Positions 46,318 to 56,725 of a DNA stretch of 64,000 bases are shown piece after piece. Source of the stretch: an uncultured Flavobacteriaceae bacterium (GTDB lineage Bacteria; Bacteroidota; Bacteroidia; Flavobacteriales; Flavobacteriaceae); NCBI GenBank assembly GCA_905182295.1, contig CAJJAZ010000005.1, forward strand, positions 62,001 through 126,000, given 5' to 3'. Each line of letters begins with the position of its first letter. The stretch's first letter is position 1. The notes below the pieces were generated by a model. That model saw only the letters and a program-made list of their open reading frames with translations, ran no database searches and was not told where the DNA came from. Position numbers and translations under genes: made by a program.

Positions 46318-47580
46318 TTATTCTTCTAACAACTTCTTTATCCTCATAAAATTCTCATTATCTCCTAAAGCACCATAAATGTTCTTCAGTTGACCCAATA
46401 AATCTGCATTATTAGCATTTACCGCTAAACCTGCTTCTAAAGCTTCAGCAGCTTTCTTGAAGAATGCCTGCTTCTCCGCTTTAAGCTCGTCATAACGAAC
46501 AATGTCTTTTCTAGAGCTACCCAACTTATTCATGGCGTCTATTAAAGCGTTTCCTTCGTTTACAAAAGAAGTAGACAGGTTTAAATAGGCGTTAATGTAA
46601 GTAGGAGACAAATCAATAGCTCTTTGGTAAGCTGTTCTAGACTCCTCAGGATTACCCTGCTCCATATTAATTACCCCAATATTGTAAAATAAATCTGGAT
46701 TGGTTGGATCTACTTCAGTAGCCTCATTCATTAAACTCTTAAACTTTTCTTTTTCTCCTTGCTTAAAGTATAGGTTGGCTTGGTTTAAAATAAGGCCAAC
46801 ATCATTAGGGTTTTTTTCTCTAGCTTCAATATAAGCAGTCATGGCTTTGTCGTCTTCGCCCAATTGGGTGTAAATTAAAGCAATGTTTTTAATGATTTCA
46901 TTAATCTTAGAAGGCGTTCGCTCGTCTTTAGATTCGTCGTAAGCCCCAGACTTAACCATAAGATCCCTTTGAGGTTTAGGCATTTCTTCACGCTCATCCG
47001 TTTCAATATTTCTAGCCGAGAATTTTTGCTCACTACCGTCGTAGTTTATGTCTTTAAGCATATTGTAATACTTTAAAGACAACTCGTATTCATTTCCGTT
47101 TACAGCACTACTCGCTGCATAGTACAAATAAATAGTGTCTTGAGGGCTCAATGAATAGCTCAAAAACAATTTCTCAGCAGCGTCTTTGAATTTCTCTTCG
47201 TTGTTGTCAGAAACAGCCGCATTGACAATTTCAGAGGTCATAGCAGCAAACTTCTGCTTAATGTCTGCAGTGTATTTGGCTTTACCAGAAGCTGTTTCGC
47301 TTTCCATGGCTTTGGTGTAAGAGGCTACCGCTTTGTCATAAGCAAAAAAATCTCCCGCTTTGGCTTGCATGGCATAAGCTTCTCCTTGTAAAAAATAAAA
47401 CTGATTTACATATTTAACATCTGCTGCGTCAATAGTACTCGCAGCTCCGTCTAAAGCAGAAAGCATGGCCGCAGCATCTCCAGACTTAAGGGCTTTTGTC
47501 GCGGCTTTAATTTCATCTTTTTGAGCAAAACTAGCTGTGGTTACTCCAATAGCAGCTAGCAGTAATAAAGTATTTTTCAT
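46318..47580 (-). CDS. Tetratricopeptide repeat protein, exported
   Basis: 420-aa protein with signal peptide (LLLLAAIGVTTASFA, then Gln) and several TPR units, clearest around residues 225-370 (for example NIALIYTQLGEDDKAMTAYIEA and YNIGVINMEQGNPEESRTAYQRAIDLSP). TPRs serve as protein-binding scaffolds, and partner unknown. It follows gyrA on the minus strand by 47 bases; a -7 box overlaps the gyrA stop codon, so it may be separately transcribed. Confidence 0.88.
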   Translation of the reverse strand: MKNTLLLLAAIGVTTASFAQKDEIKAATKALKSGDAAAMLSALDGAASTIDAADVKYVNQFYFLQGEAYAMQAKAGDFFAYDKAVASYTKAMESETASGKAKYTADIKQKFAAMTSEIVNAAVSDNNEEKFKDAAEKLFLSYSLSPQDTIYLYYAASSAVNGNEYELSLKYYNMLKDINYDGSEQKFSARNIETDEREEMPKPQRDLMVKSGAYDESKDERTPSKINEIIKNIALIYTQLGEDDKAMTAYIEAREKNPNDVGLILNQANLYFKQGEKEKFKSLMNEATEVDPTNPDLFYNIGVINMEQGNPEESRTAYQRAIDLSPTYINAYLNLSTSFVNEGNALIDAMNKLGSSRKDIVRYDELKAEKQAFFKKAAEALEAGLAVNANNADLLGQLKNIYGALGDNENFMRIKKLLEE

Positions 47581-47622
47581 TGTTGGTGTTTTATAATAAT
47601 TTTATAAGCGGGTAAAAATAAT

Positions 47623-47630
47623 CAAATTTA
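47623..47630 (-). promoter_or_regulatory. Candidate -7 promoter box for the TPR gene
   Basis: Reads TAAATTTG on the minus strand, a match to TANNTTTG, overlapping the last codon of gyrA and 43 bases before the TPR gene start. Confidence 0.4.
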
Positions 47631-50180
47631 AGATTCAGACCCTGTTTCTTCACTATTTTCTTGGGTGGCTTCTGGTGCCTCTGGAGCAGCATCGGCGCTA
47701 GCGTCAGAATCATCTAATCCATCTGAAAGAATTTCTTCCTCTTCTTCTTTCATCACTTTAGCTACTGCAGCAATAGAATCGTTTTCTCTAATATTAATCA
47801 ACCGCACCCCTTGGGTAGCTCTTCCCATCACACGGAGGTCTTCTACACCCAATCTAATGGCAATTCCAGATTTATTGATAATCATCAGGTCATCTGAATC
47901 TGTCACGTTTTTAATAGCGACAAGCCCACCGGTTTTCTCTGTAATAGAAATGGTTTTAACCCCTTTTCCACCACGGTTGGTAACACGATAATCTTCCATT
48001 GAAGAACGTTTCCCATATCCTTTTTCAGAAACCACTAAAATGTGGTCTTCTTCATTGTGCACTGTGATCATTCCAATCACCTCATCTTGATCATCTGCAA
48101 GACTCACCCCTCTTACTCCGGAAGCACCCCTACCCATAGGTCTGGTTTTGCTCTCTTCAAAGCGAATGGCCTTACCAGATTTAAGGCCTAAGAATACTTG
48201 GCTGGTCCCTGTGGTCAATTTAGCTTCCAAAAGCTCATCTCCTTCCCTAACACCAATCGCGTTAATACCGTTGGTTCTCGGTCTAGAGTATTGCTCTAAA
48301 GAAGTTTTCTTTACAATCCCTTTTTTAGTGGCCATGATCACATAATGACTGTTCACATAATCCTCATCTTTAAGGTCTTGCGTACAAATAAAGGCCTTCA
48401 CCTTATCTTCTTGAGAAATATTGATCAAGTTTTGAATGGCCCGACCCTTAGAAGTTCTAGAGCCTTCTGGAATTTCGTAAACACGCATCCAGAAGCACTT
48501 CCCACTCTGAGTGAAAAATAACATATATTGGTGGTTGGTTCCCACAAATAAGTGCTCCAAGAAATCTTCATTTCTTGTCGCCGATGCCTTTTGACCTACC
48601 CCGCCTCTATGTTGGGTCTTGTACTCAGAAAGCGGTGTTCTCTTTATATAACCAGCATGAGAAATGGTAATAACCACTTGCTCATCTGGAATCATGTCTT
48701 CTATACTGAGGCTTCCTCCTGCATAGTTTATCTCTGAACGACGTTCGTCTCCGTACTTGGCTTTTACCTCTTGGAGTTCACTTTTAATAATGGTCATTCT
48801 ACGCTCCTTGTCTGCTAAAATATCTTTTAGATCTGCAATGGTCGCAATAATATCATTGTATTCCGTTCTTAACTTATCCTGCTCAAGACCTGTCAACTGA
48901 CGTAAGCGCATTTCTACAATCGCCTTGGATTGAATTTCAGACAATTTAAAACGTTCCATCAAAGACTCCCTAGCCTCATCTGGACTAGAAGAAGCTCTTA
49001 TGAGCTTAATCACCTCATCAATATTGTCAGAAGCAATGATTAAACCTTCTAAGATGTGGGCCCTATCTTCTGCTTTCTTTAATTCAAATTTGGTTCTTCT
49101 CACAACAACCTCATGTCTGTGCTCCACAAAATAGTGAATCATTTCCTTGACATTTAATTGCTGTGGTCTTCCATTGACAAGCGCAATATTATTGACACTA
49201 AAAGAAGACTGAAGCGAAGTATATTTATACAGGGTATTCAATACAATATTTGGAATAGCATCTCTTTTTAAGATGTATACAATACGCATTCCATTTCTAT
49301 CGGATTCATCCCTAATGGTAGAAATACCCTCAATTTTCTTGTCATTGACCAAGTCCGCAGTTTTCTTGATCATGTCTGCCTTATTTACTTGGTAAGGGAT
49401 TTCAGTGACTATAATACACTCTTTTCCTTGTACTTCTTCAATAATGGCTTTGGCACGAACAACGACCCTACCCCTTCCGGTATGAAAAGCTTCTTTAACA
49501 CCCTCATACCCAAAAATAACACCCCCTGTTGGAAAATCTGGGGCCTTAATGTGGGTGATGAGTTCGTCTATTTCAATATTTGGATTCTCTATATAGGCAA
49601 TAGTTCCGTCTACTACCTCCGAGAGGTTGTGTGGCGGCATATTGGTTGCCATACCTACAGCAATCCCAGAAGCGCCATTGACCAATAGATTAGGAATTCT
49701 AGTAGGGAGTACTTTAGGTTCTTCTAGGGTGTCGTCAAAGTTTAATTGGTGGTCTACCGTGTCTTTGTCAATATCTATGAGCATGTCGTCTGCAATCTTC
49801 CGCATACGGGCTTCCGTATAACGCATTGCCGCAGGACTGTCTCCGTCAATAGAACCAAAGTTACCCTGACCGTCTACCAACATGTATCGCAAACTCCACT
49901 CTTGAGCCATACGCACCATAGCGTCATATACAGAAGTATCTCCATGTGGGTGATACTTACCTAAAACTTCTCCTACAATTCTCGCAGACTTCTTGTGTGA
50001 ACCCGTAGCCCTAACGCCCAACTCATGCATTCCAAATAGCACCCTTCGGTGTACTGGTTTTAAACCATCTCTTACATCTGGTAAGGCACGTGATACAATA
50101 ACCGACATAGAATAATCTATGTAGGCAGATTTCATTTCGTCGTCTATGTTAATCGTAATTAATTTTTCTCCTTCTGCCAT
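47628..50180 (-). CDS. gyrA: DNA gyrase subunit A
   Basis: 850-aa type IIA topoisomerase subunit that cleaves and rejoins DNA. The catalytic tyrosine is Tyr121 in MRYTEARM. The quinolone region reads [12 protein letters not shown], with Thr82 and Asp86 at the positions of E. coli Ser83 and Asp87; Thr is the wild-type residue I know from other Flavobacteria. The C-terminal beta-pinwheel carries a GyrA-box-like NRGGKG. The extreme C-terminus (about the last 40 residues) is a low-complexity acidic Glu/Asp/Ala/Ser tail. Confidence 0.97.
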   Translation of the reverse strand: MAEGEKLITINIDDEMKSAYIDYSMSVIVSRALPDVRDGLKPVHRRVLFGMHELGVRATGSHKKSARIVGEVLGKYHPHGDTSVYDAMVRMAQEWSLRYMLVDGQGNFGSIDGDSPAAMRYTEARMRKIADDMLIDIDKDTVDHQLNFDDTLEEPKVLPTRIPNLLVNGASGIAVGMATNMPPHNLSEVVDGTIAYIENPNIEIDELITHIKAPDFPTGGVIFGYEGVKEAFHTGRGRVVVRAKAIIEEVQGKECIIVTEIPYQVNKADMIKKTADLVNDKKIEGISTIRDESDRNGMRIVYILKRDAIPNIVLNTLYKYTSLQSSFSVNNIALVNGRPQQLNVKEMIHYFVEHRHEVVVRRTKFELKKAEDRAHILEGLIIASDNIDEVIKLIRASSSPDEARESLMERFKLSEIQSKAIVEMRLRQLTGLEQDKLRTEYNDIIATIADLKDILADKERRMTIIKSELQEVKAKYGDERRSEINYAGGSLSIEDMIPDEQVVITISHAGYIKRTPLSEYKTQHRGGVGQKASATRNEDFLEHLFVGTNHQYMLFFTQSGKCFWMRVYEIPEGSRTSKGRAIQNLINISQEDKVKAFICTQDLKDEDYVNSHYVIMATKKGIVKKTSLEQYSRPRTNGINAIGVREGDELLEAKLTTGTSQVFLGLKSGKAIRFEESKTRPMGRGASGVRGVSLADDQDEVIGMITVHNEEDHILVVSEKGYGKRSSMEDYRVTNRGGKGVKTISITEKTGGLVAIKNVTDSDDLMIINKSGIAIRLGVEDLRVMGRATQGVRLINIRENDSIAAVAKVMKEEEEEILSDGLDDSDASADAAPEAPEATQENSEETGSES

Positions 50181-50435
50181 ATTAAAAAGCTATTCATTAT
50201 TCATTAAAAAATCAAGCCAATATACATAATTTGGATGCTTTAGGGGAGGTTAAAAAGTACTTTATTAAAGAATTTATCAACATATATAATAGGACAAATA
50301 GTTAATAAAATAGCGATGACTTGCTTTGATAAGCTAATGTTTTTTTGTCAATTGTGACATATATTACAAAAAGGAATAGTATTTGTAAATAAGTGCTAAA
50401 AAGATTTAGTATTTTTGAGTATAAACAACTGGTTT
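50181..50435. other. Divergent intergenic region between gyrA and clpC
   Basis: About 255 AT-rich bases that must hold promoters for both gyrA and clpC. A TATTTTTG box at 50410-50417 with a TTTG at 50382-50385 (24 bases apart, longer than usual) fits clpC. I found no perfect box for gyrA and no small gene. Confidence 0.5.
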
Positions 50436-52991
50436 ATGGATGATAATTTTTCACCTAGAGTAAAAGATGTGATTGCCTACAGTAAAGAAGAGGCCCTTAG
50501 ATTGGGACATGACTTTATTGGAACGGAACACTTAATGTTGGGATTGTTAAGAGATGGTGGCGGTAAAGCCATTAGCATCTTAGACGCCCTATCAGTAGAT
50601 TTAGAACACCTGAGAAGAAAGGTAGAAATCCTTAGTCCAGCCAATCCAAACCCTAGTTTGGTGCATCAGGACAAAAAGAACCTCCACCTAACCAGACAAG
50701 CAGAAAGGGCCTTAAAGACTACTTTTTTAGAAGCCAAACTCTTTCAGAGCACCGCTATAAATACGGCGCATTTGCTGTTGTGTATTCTCAGAAATGAGAA
50801 TGACCCTACCACCAAATTATTACAGAAAATGATGGTAGACTACGACGGTGTAAAAGAGCAGTTTAAGTCTATGATCACTTCAGACGACGATTATACCAGC
50901 GGACCAACTGAGGCCTCTTTCTCCAGTGAATCTGACGCAGAGGAAGGTGCTGGTGAATCTTTTGGCGGCGGAACAACTGCCAACAAGTCAGGAAAAAAAT
51001 CAAAGACCCCTGTTTTAGACAATTTTGGTAGAGACCTGACCCAAATGGCAGAAGAAGACCGTTTAGATCCTGTGGTTGGAAGACAAAAGGAAATAGAGCG
51101 TGTGTCTCAAATTTTAAGCCGTAGAAAGAAAAATAACCCCCTATTGATCGGAGAACCTGGAGTGGGTAAAAGTGCCATTGCAGAGGGATTGGCACTTAGA
51201 ATCATTCAAAAAAAGGTCTCTAGGATACTCTTCAACAAAAGGGTAGTTACTTTAGACTTAGCTTCCCTAGTAGCGGGCACAAAATACCGTGGTCAATTCG
51301 AAGAACGCATGAAAGCGGTCATGAACGAATTGGAGAAAAATGACGACATTATCTTATTTATAGATGAAATTCACACCATTGTTGGTGCTGGTGGTGCTAC
51401 AGGGAGCTTAGACGCTTCCAATATGTTTAAACCTGCCCTAGCCAGAGGAGAAGTCCAATGTATTGGAGCCACTACTTTAGATGAGTTTAGACAGCACATT
51501 GAAAAAGATGGTGCCTTAGAAAGAAGGTTCCAAAAAGTAATTGTGGAACCTACATCAGTAACAGAAACCCTTGAAATTCTCAAAAACATTAAACCCAAAT
51601 ACGAAGACCACCACAATGTAACTTATACCGATGAGGCTTTAGAAGCATGTGTGACCCTTACAGACAGGTACATTACGGACCGCTTCCTACCAGACAAGGC
51701 CATTGACGCTTTAGATGAAGTAGGTTCTAGAGTACACATCACTAATATGCATGTGCCCAAACAGATTGTCAGTTTAGAAAGCCAATTAGAAACTGTACGT
51801 GAAGAAAAAAATACTGTGGTTAAAAAGCAGCGTTATGAAGAGGCAGCAAAATTAAGAGACGACGAGAAAAAACTGGAAAAAGCACTTCAAGAGGCCCAAG
51901 ACAAATGGGAAGAAGAGAGCAAATTACATAAGGAAGTGGTTACAGATGACCACGTTGCCGACGTGGTTTCTATGATGAGTGGTATTCCAGTCACTAGAAT
52001 TGCGCAAGCAGAAAGCACTAAACTGGCAAAATTACCAGAGATTATTCAAGAAGCCGTTATTGGACAAAACGAAGCAGTCGCTAAGGTAGCAAGAGCCATT
52101 CAAAGAAATAGGGCGGGATTAAAAGACCCCAACAAACCCATAGGATCTTTTATATTTCTAGGCCAAACCGGTGTAGGAAAAACACAGTTGGCTAAAGTAT
52201 TGGCTAAGGAATTGTTTGACTCTGAAGAATCGCTCATCCGTATTGACATGAGTGAGTACATGGAGAAGTTTGCCATTTCTAGGTTAATAGGTTCCCCTCC
52301 AGGCTATGTTGGTTATGAAGAAGGTGGGCAGTTAACTGAAAAAGTAAGGCGCAAACCTTATGCGGTCATTTTATTGGACGAGGTAGAGAAAGCACATCCA
52401 GATGTGTTTAACACCATGCTCCAAGTATTAGATGACGGTTATTTAACAGATAGTTTAGGCCGCAAGATTGATTTTAGAAACACCATTATTATCATGACGT
52501 CTAATATTGGGTCTAGACAACTTAAAGACTTTGGTCAGGGAGTTGGTTTTGGTACAGCTTCTATGAAATCTCAATCTGACAAGCACAATAAAGGGGTGAT
52601 AGAAAATGCACTTAAAAAAACATTTGCCCCTGAGTTTCTTAACAGAATAGACGACATTGTTATCTTTAACGCATTGGAGCAAGAAGACATTCACTTGATC
52701 ATTGACATTGAATTAAAGAAATTATACAAGCGAATTGAGGGACTCGGTTACCAATTGAAACTGTCCAAAAAGGCAAAAGATTTTATTGCAAAAAAAGGAT
52801 TTGATAAACAGTTTGGGGCCAGACCACTTAAAAGGGCCATTCAAAAGTATATTGAAGACAGTTTAGCAGAGCAGATTGTCAATGCTAATTTGGTCTCAGG
52901 AGACACCATTTCCTTAGACAGGGATGACAAAGACGATGAAAAATTAAAAGTCACCATTAAAAAAGCAGAAGAATCTTCTGAAGCCTCTTAA
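50436..52991 (+). CDS. clpC: ATP-dependent Clp protease ATP-binding subunit ClpC
   Basis: 851-aa Hsp100 unfoldase. The duplicated N-domain (residues about 1-145) starts DNFSPRVKDVIAYSKEEALRLGHDFIG. Two AAA+ modules follow with Walker A motifs GEPGVGKS and GQTGVGKT, separated by a UVR-like coiled coil (QRYEEAAKLRDDEKKLEKAL). A VGF tripeptide in the second module (GQGVGFGT) is the expected ClpP-docking loop. I chose the ATG at 50436 over the TTG at 50415 because the latter lies inside a -7 box. It feeds unfolded proteins to ClpP; clpP is not in the window. A strong terminator follows. Confidence 0.95.
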   Translation: MDDNFSPRVKDVIAYSKEEALRLGHDFIGTEHLMLGLLRDGGGKAISILDALSVDLEHLRRKVEILSPANPNPSLVHQDKKNLHLTRQAERALKTTFLEAKLFQSTAINTAHLLLCILRNENDPTTKLLQKMMVDYDGVKEQFKSMITSDDDYTSGPTEASFSSESDAEEGAGESFGGGTTANKSGKKSKTPVLDNFGRDLTQMAEEDRLDPVVGRQKEIERVSQILSRRKKNNPLLIGEPGVGKSAIAEGLALRIIQKKVSRILFNKRVVTLDLASLVAGTKYRGQFEERMKAVMNELEKNDDIILFIDEIHTIVGAGGATGSLDASNMFKPALARGEVQCIGATTLDEFRQHIEKDGALERRFQKVIVEPTSVTETLEILKNIKPKYEDHHNVTYTDEALEACVTLTDRYITDRFLPDKAIDALDEVGSRVHITNMHVPKQIVSLESQLETVREEKNTVVKKQRYEEAAKLRDDEKKLEKALQEAQDKWEEESKLHKEVVTDDHVADVVSMMSGIPVTRIAQAESTKLAKLPEIIQEAVIGQNEAVAKVARAIQRNRAGLKDPNKPIGSFIFLGQTGVGKTQLAKVLAKELFDSEESLIRIDMSEYMEKFAISRLIGSPPGYVGYEEGGQLTEKVRRKPYAVILLDEVEKAHPDVFNTMLQVLDDGYLTDSLGRKIDFRNTIIIMTSNIGSRQLKDFGQGVGFGTASMKSQSDKHNKGVIENALKKTFAPEFLNRIDDIVIFNALEQEDIHLIIDIELKKLYKRIEGLGYQLKLSKKAKDFIAKKGFDKQFGARPLKRAIQKYIEDSLAEQIVNANLVSGDTISLDRDDKDDEKLKVTIKKAEESSEAS

Positions 52992-53006
52992 TTCATTCAA
53001 CATTAT

Positions 53007-53039
53007 AAAAAAGCCGCTCCTCATAGGAGCGGCTTTTTT
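53007..53039. terminator. Intrinsic terminator after clpC
   Basis: A perfect 9-bp GC-rich stem (GCCGCTCCT/AGGAGCGGC, loop CAT) flanked by A6 and T6. It separates clpC from the thr operon. Confidence 0.9.
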
Positions 53040-53149
53040 GATATTCCTTCATTTCTAAGTATATATCTTAAAATTCTCATCAAAAAGCACCTAAAATTAC
53101 ATATCTCCTAAAAATAAGTGTTTTACAATGCTTGGGTAGACCATTTGGC

Positions 53150-53157
53150 TATATTTG
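53150..53157 (+). promoter_or_regulatory. -7 promoter box of the threonine operon
   Basis: TATATTTG matches TANNTTTG. It lies 20 bases before the ATG of the putative leader peptide and 166 bases before thrA, so the transcript would carry a long leader. A TTG at 53132-53134 is 15 bases upstream, a little close for a -33 element. Confidence 0.55.
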
Positions 53158-53176
53158 AAAGAAAAATCATCACAGC

Positions 53177-53263
53177 ATGCCATTATTAGTTCGTTCTGAA
53201 TTTACAGGCAGTCGTTTTTTAACGAGTACATTTGCTATGGCTACTACTACAGGAACCCCTTAG
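53177..53263 (+). CDS. Putative threonine-rich leader peptide of the thr operon
   Basis: A 28-codon frame beginning ATG CCA TTA and ending at TAG (53261). Seven of 28 residues are Thr, including an ATTTGTP end with three Thr codons in a row; Thr and Ser together fill much of the second half. Its stop codon lies in a palindrome (ACCCC-TTA-GGGGT, 53255-53267). It sits between a -7 box and thrA, where an attenuation leader would be expected. By analogy with ThrL of enteric bacteria it may sense charged tRNA-Thr. A T-rich stretch at 53290-53310 follows, but I could not draw a classical terminator stem right before it. Too short for conventional gene callers. Confidence 0.6.
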   Translation: MPLLVRSEFTGSRFLTSTFAMATTTGTP

Positions 53264-53322
53264 GGGTACTAGATGATTACTTCCGCAACCTATTTATTTT
53301 TTTATTTCTTAAAATTTAACCC

Positions 53323-55767
53323 ATGAATGTTTTAAAATTCGGTGGTACCTCAGTAGCCAACGCACAAAATATAAGTCTTGTAAAAAATATTGTTCAGCAG
53401 AACGCTTACAAAAAACAATATGTTATTGTTTCTGCACTAGGAGGCATCACAGATTTATTAATAGACACCGCAGCTATAGCAGCAAATCAAGACCCCCAAT
53501 ACAAAACACCTTTAAATAAGATTGAAAAAAGACACCTAGACACAGTCAAAACGCTTATAGCGCCTAACGATCAATCTGCTATTCTAAGTCAGATTAAAGC
53601 GGCACTAAATACCTTAGAAACCCTTTTAGAGGGTGCTTTCCTCATAGGAGAGATCACCCCAAAACTCTCCGACAAAATCGTGAGCTTTGGAGAACTGCTG
53701 TCTTCTTATATCATCAGTGCCTACTTTAAGTCTCAGGGTTTAGACGCCATTCATGCAGACGCAAGAACACTCATTACTACAGACCAATTGCACGGTAAAG
53801 CAACTGTTAACTACCAGCTGACCAACCAAAAATTGCAAGAATTCAACGGGGCCAATAAAAACGCTATTGTAGTGATGGGTGGGTTTATTGCTTCTAGCAC
53901 AGAAGGCTTAGCTACAACGCTGGGAAGGGGTGGTTCAGATTTTACAGCAGCTATTGTCTCAGCAGCTCTAAACGCTGAATTGCTCGAAATATACACCGAT
54001 GTAAGCGGCATGTTTACAGCAAACCCAAAATTGGTTAAGCAAGCCAGACCCATCACCAGTATTTCTTATGAAGAGGCCATGGAATTGTCCCATTTTGGTG
54101 CTAAAGTGCTCTACCCTCCTACCATCCAACCGGTGTTACAAAAACAAATTCCTATTGCTATAAAAAATACTTTTGAGCCACAAGCAGTGGGTACACTGAT
54201 CCAAAAACAAGTCTCAGAAGGGAATAAAACGGTACAGGGGATTAGCCATGTAGAAAACATCGCCTTAATTTCATTAGAAGGCTCTGGTATGGTAGGCATA
54301 CCCGGAATATCTAAAAGATTTTTTGAAGTGCTCTCCAATGCAAAAATAAGTGTGGTGCTTATTACTCAAGCCTCTTCTGAACATTCTATCTGTGTAGGTA
54401 TTTCTGCAGAAGACACTACAGCCGCTGTGGTTTTAGTGAATGAAGCCTTCGAATTTGAAATGTCACAGGGAAAAATTAAAGCGGTCATTGCAGAAAATAA
54501 TTTGGCTATTATTGCACTAGTAGGAGATCAGATGAAAAAGCACCAAGGTTTAAGTGGTAAGATGTTTGCTACCTTGGGTAAAAACAATGTCAACATCAGG
54601 GCTATTGCACAAGGCGCTTCTGAGCGAAACATCTCTGCGGTAATAGAAAAAACAGACGTTAAAAAAGCATTAAACGCCTTACACGAAGTCTTTTTTGAAG
54701 AAAACATTAAACAGTTAAACCTCTTTGTAATGGGGTCTGGAAATGTGGGCGCAAAATTGTTAGAGCAATTGGCCCAACAAAAAGACTACCTCAAAAAGCA
54801 GTTAAAACTTTCTGTTAGGGTCATAGGTATTAGCAATTCTAGAACCATGTGCTTTAAATCGGAAGGATTAGATCTCAAAAATTGGCAAAACACCCTTTCC
54901 AAAGGGGAGAAAGCAAATATGCCGCTCTTTTTAGAAAAAATCCTAAGTCTAAACCTTAGAAATGCCATTTTTGTAGACAATACCGCGAGTGAATTGGTCG
55001 CAAATACTTACGCAGATTATCTATCAAAAAGTATTTCTGTGGTCACCTGTAACAAAATTGCCTGTGCGGCTGCTTATCCAAATTATAGAAAGCTCAAAGA
55101 TTTGGCCAGAACTTACAATGCCTCATTTTTATTCGAGACAAACGTAGGAGCTGGATTGCCTATTATAGACACCCTAAAAAATCTCGTTGCCTCTGGAGAT
55201 GAGGTCAAAGAAATTCAGGCGGTATTATCCGGAAGTCTCAACTTTGTCTTTAATCATTTTAATGACCAAACAACTTTCCACGATGTGGTAAAACAAGCTC
55301 AGGAAGAAGGCTACACAGAGCCAGATCCAACCATAGATCTAAGCGGAATAGACGTCATGCGTAAAATACTTATCCTAGCGAGAGAAAGTGGTCATATAAT
55401 GGAAATAAATGACATAGAAAACAATTCATTTTTACCCGTAGAAAGTCTAGAAACCCATTCAAATGAAGCTTTCTTTGAAAGTTTAATAAAATATGAATCT
55501 GATTTCCAAGCCATGTACCAAAAGGCATCGGCCAAAGGCGCAAAGCTAAAATACGTGGCCAGCTTTAAAGACGGAAAAGCCTCAGTGGGGCTTCAAGAAA
55601 TACCCCAAGGTCATGATTTTTACGCTTTAGAAGGAAGTGATAATATAGTGCTCTTTTATACAGAGCGCTATCCAAATCAGCCTATGATTATTAAAGGTGC
55701 TGGTGCTGGGGCAGCTGTCACAGCCTCTGGTATATTTGCAGACATTATCCGAGTTGGAAACTTTTAA
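53323..55767 (+). CDS. thrA: Bifunctional aspartate kinase / homoserine dehydrogenase I
   Basis: 814-aa fused enzyme catalysing the first and third steps from aspartate to threonine. The kinase domain (about residues 1-290) starts MNVLKFGGTSVAN and has GRGGSDFTAA. Two ACT regulatory modules span about 310-460, implying feedback control by threonine. The homoserine dehydrogenase domain (about 465-814) has the NAD(P) motif VMGSGNVGAKLL, the substrate region TNVGAGLPIIDTL and the GAGAGAAVTASGI end. First structural gene of the thr operon, preceded by the long leader. Confidence 0.97.
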   Translation: MNVLKFGGTSVANAQNISLVKNIVQQNAYKKQYVIVSALGGITDLLIDTAAIAANQDPQYKTPLNKIEKRHLDTVKTLIAPNDQSAILSQIKAALNTLETLLEGAFLIGEITPKLSDKIVSFGELLSSYIISAYFKSQGLDAIHADARTLITTDQLHGKATVNYQLTNQKLQEFNGANKNAIVVMGGFIASSTEGLATTLGRGGSDFTAAIVSAALNAELLEIYTDVSGMFTANPKLVKQARPITSISYEEAMELSHFGAKVLYPPTIQPVLQKQIPIAIKNTFEPQAVGTLIQKQVSEGNKTVQGISHVENIALISLEGSGMVGIPGISKRFFEVLSNAKISVVLITQASSEHSICVGISAEDTTAAVVLVNEAFEFEMSQGKIKAVIAENNLAIIALVGDQMKKHQGLSGKMFATLGKNNVNIRAIAQGASERNISAVIEKTDVKKALNALHEVFFEENIKQLNLFVMGSGNVGAKLLEQLAQQKDYLKKQLKLSVRVIGISNSRTMCFKSEGLDLKNWQNTLSKGEKANMPLFLEKILSLNLRNAIFVDNTASELVANTYADYLSKSISVVTCNKIACAAAYPNYRKLKDLARTYNASFLFETNVGAGLPIIDTLKNLVASGDEVKEIQAVLSGSLNFVFNHFNDQTTFHDVVKQAQEEGYTEPDPTIDLSGIDVMRKILILARESGHIMEINDIENNSFLPVESLETHSNEAFFESLIKYESDFQAMYQKASAKGAKLKYVASFKDGKASVGLQEIPQGHDFYALEGSDNIVLFYTERYPNQPMIIKGAGAGAAVTASGIFADIIRVGNF

Positions 55768-55798
55768 AAACTACCTTTAAGATCCTAAAGCTTATCCT

Positions 55799-56719
55799 AT
55801 GAAGTCTATACGTGTATTTTGTCCTGGAACTATTGCCAATGTATCTTGCGGCTTTGACGTCCTTGGTCTTTCTCTTGCAGGCGTAGGAGAATATATGACC
55901 GTGACACAAACCCCTACAAAAGGAATTACAATTAGCGAAATTACAGGACAAGAACTTCCGCTAGAAACCGCTAAAAATGTAGCTGGTGTAGCTGGATTGG
56001 CACTTTTAGAAGCCTTGGGTAGCGAGGCTGGCTTTGACATTAAAATAGAGAAGCGCATAAAAGCTGGAAGCGGAATAGGCAGCAGTGCTGCAAGCAGCGC
56101 TGGCGCGGTATGGGCCATAAATCATCTATTAGGCAATCCTTACACTACAATAGAACTCATTCCATTTGCCATGGAAGGAGAACGTCTGGCTTCAGGAGTT
56201 GCTCATGCAGATAATGTAGCTCCGGCTTTACTAGGAGGCTTTACACTGGTGAGAAGCACGGACCCGCTAGATGTTATTTCACTCCCAAGTCCTAGTGAAC
56301 TTTACGCCACTGTAATACACCCCCAAATTGAAATTAAAACAGCAGATTCTAGAAGGATTTTAAAATCTAGCCTCTCCCTTAAAGACGCTATTACCCAATG
56401 GGGAAACGTAGGTGGGTTGGTCGCTGGATTATACCGAGAAGATTACGAATTAATCGGTCGCTCTTTACAAGATGTAGTGATTGAACCCGTGAGAAGCATA
56501 CTGATTCCTGGATTTAATGAGATAAAAGAAGCTGCTTTAAGAGCAGGTGCATTGGGATGTGGTATATCTGGCTCTGGACCCTCAGTTTTTGCCCTTTCTA
56601 GAGGGGCAGAAAAAGCCCACGAAGTGGCGAAATATTTAAAGGATTTGTATATCCCTATGGAAATACCATTCGATATACACGTTTCTAACATCAATAAAAA
56701 AGGGGTGTACCCCGCTTAG
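55799..56719 (+). CDS. thrB: Homoserine kinase
   Basis: 306-aa GHMP kinase phosphorylating L-homoserine. The N-terminal CPGTIANVSCGFDVLG strand and the phosphate loop GSGIGSSAASSAGA (about residue 96) define the family, and GCGISGSGPSVFAL is the third GHMP motif. It lies 31 bases after thrA and 6 bases before thrC. Confidence 0.96.
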   Translation: MKSIRVFCPGTIANVSCGFDVLGLSLAGVGEYMTVTQTPTKGITISEITGQELPLETAKNVAGVAGLALLEALGSEAGFDIKIEKRIKAGSGIGSSAASSAGAVWAINHLLGNPYTTIELIPFAMEGERLASGVAHADNVAPALLGGFTLVRSTDPLDVISLPSPSELYATVIHPQIEIKTADSRRILKSSLSLKDAITQWGNVGGLVAGLYREDYELIGRSLQDVVIEPVRSILIPGFNEIKEAALRAGALGCGISGSGPSVFALSRGAEKAHEVAKYLKDLYIPMEIPFDIHVSNINKKGVYPA

Positions 56720-56725
56720 TATAAA

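Noticed and set aside
50415-50435. TTG at 50415 as the clpC start
   Set aside because: It lies in a TATTTTTG promoter box; the ATG at 50436 gives the normal ClpC N-terminus.
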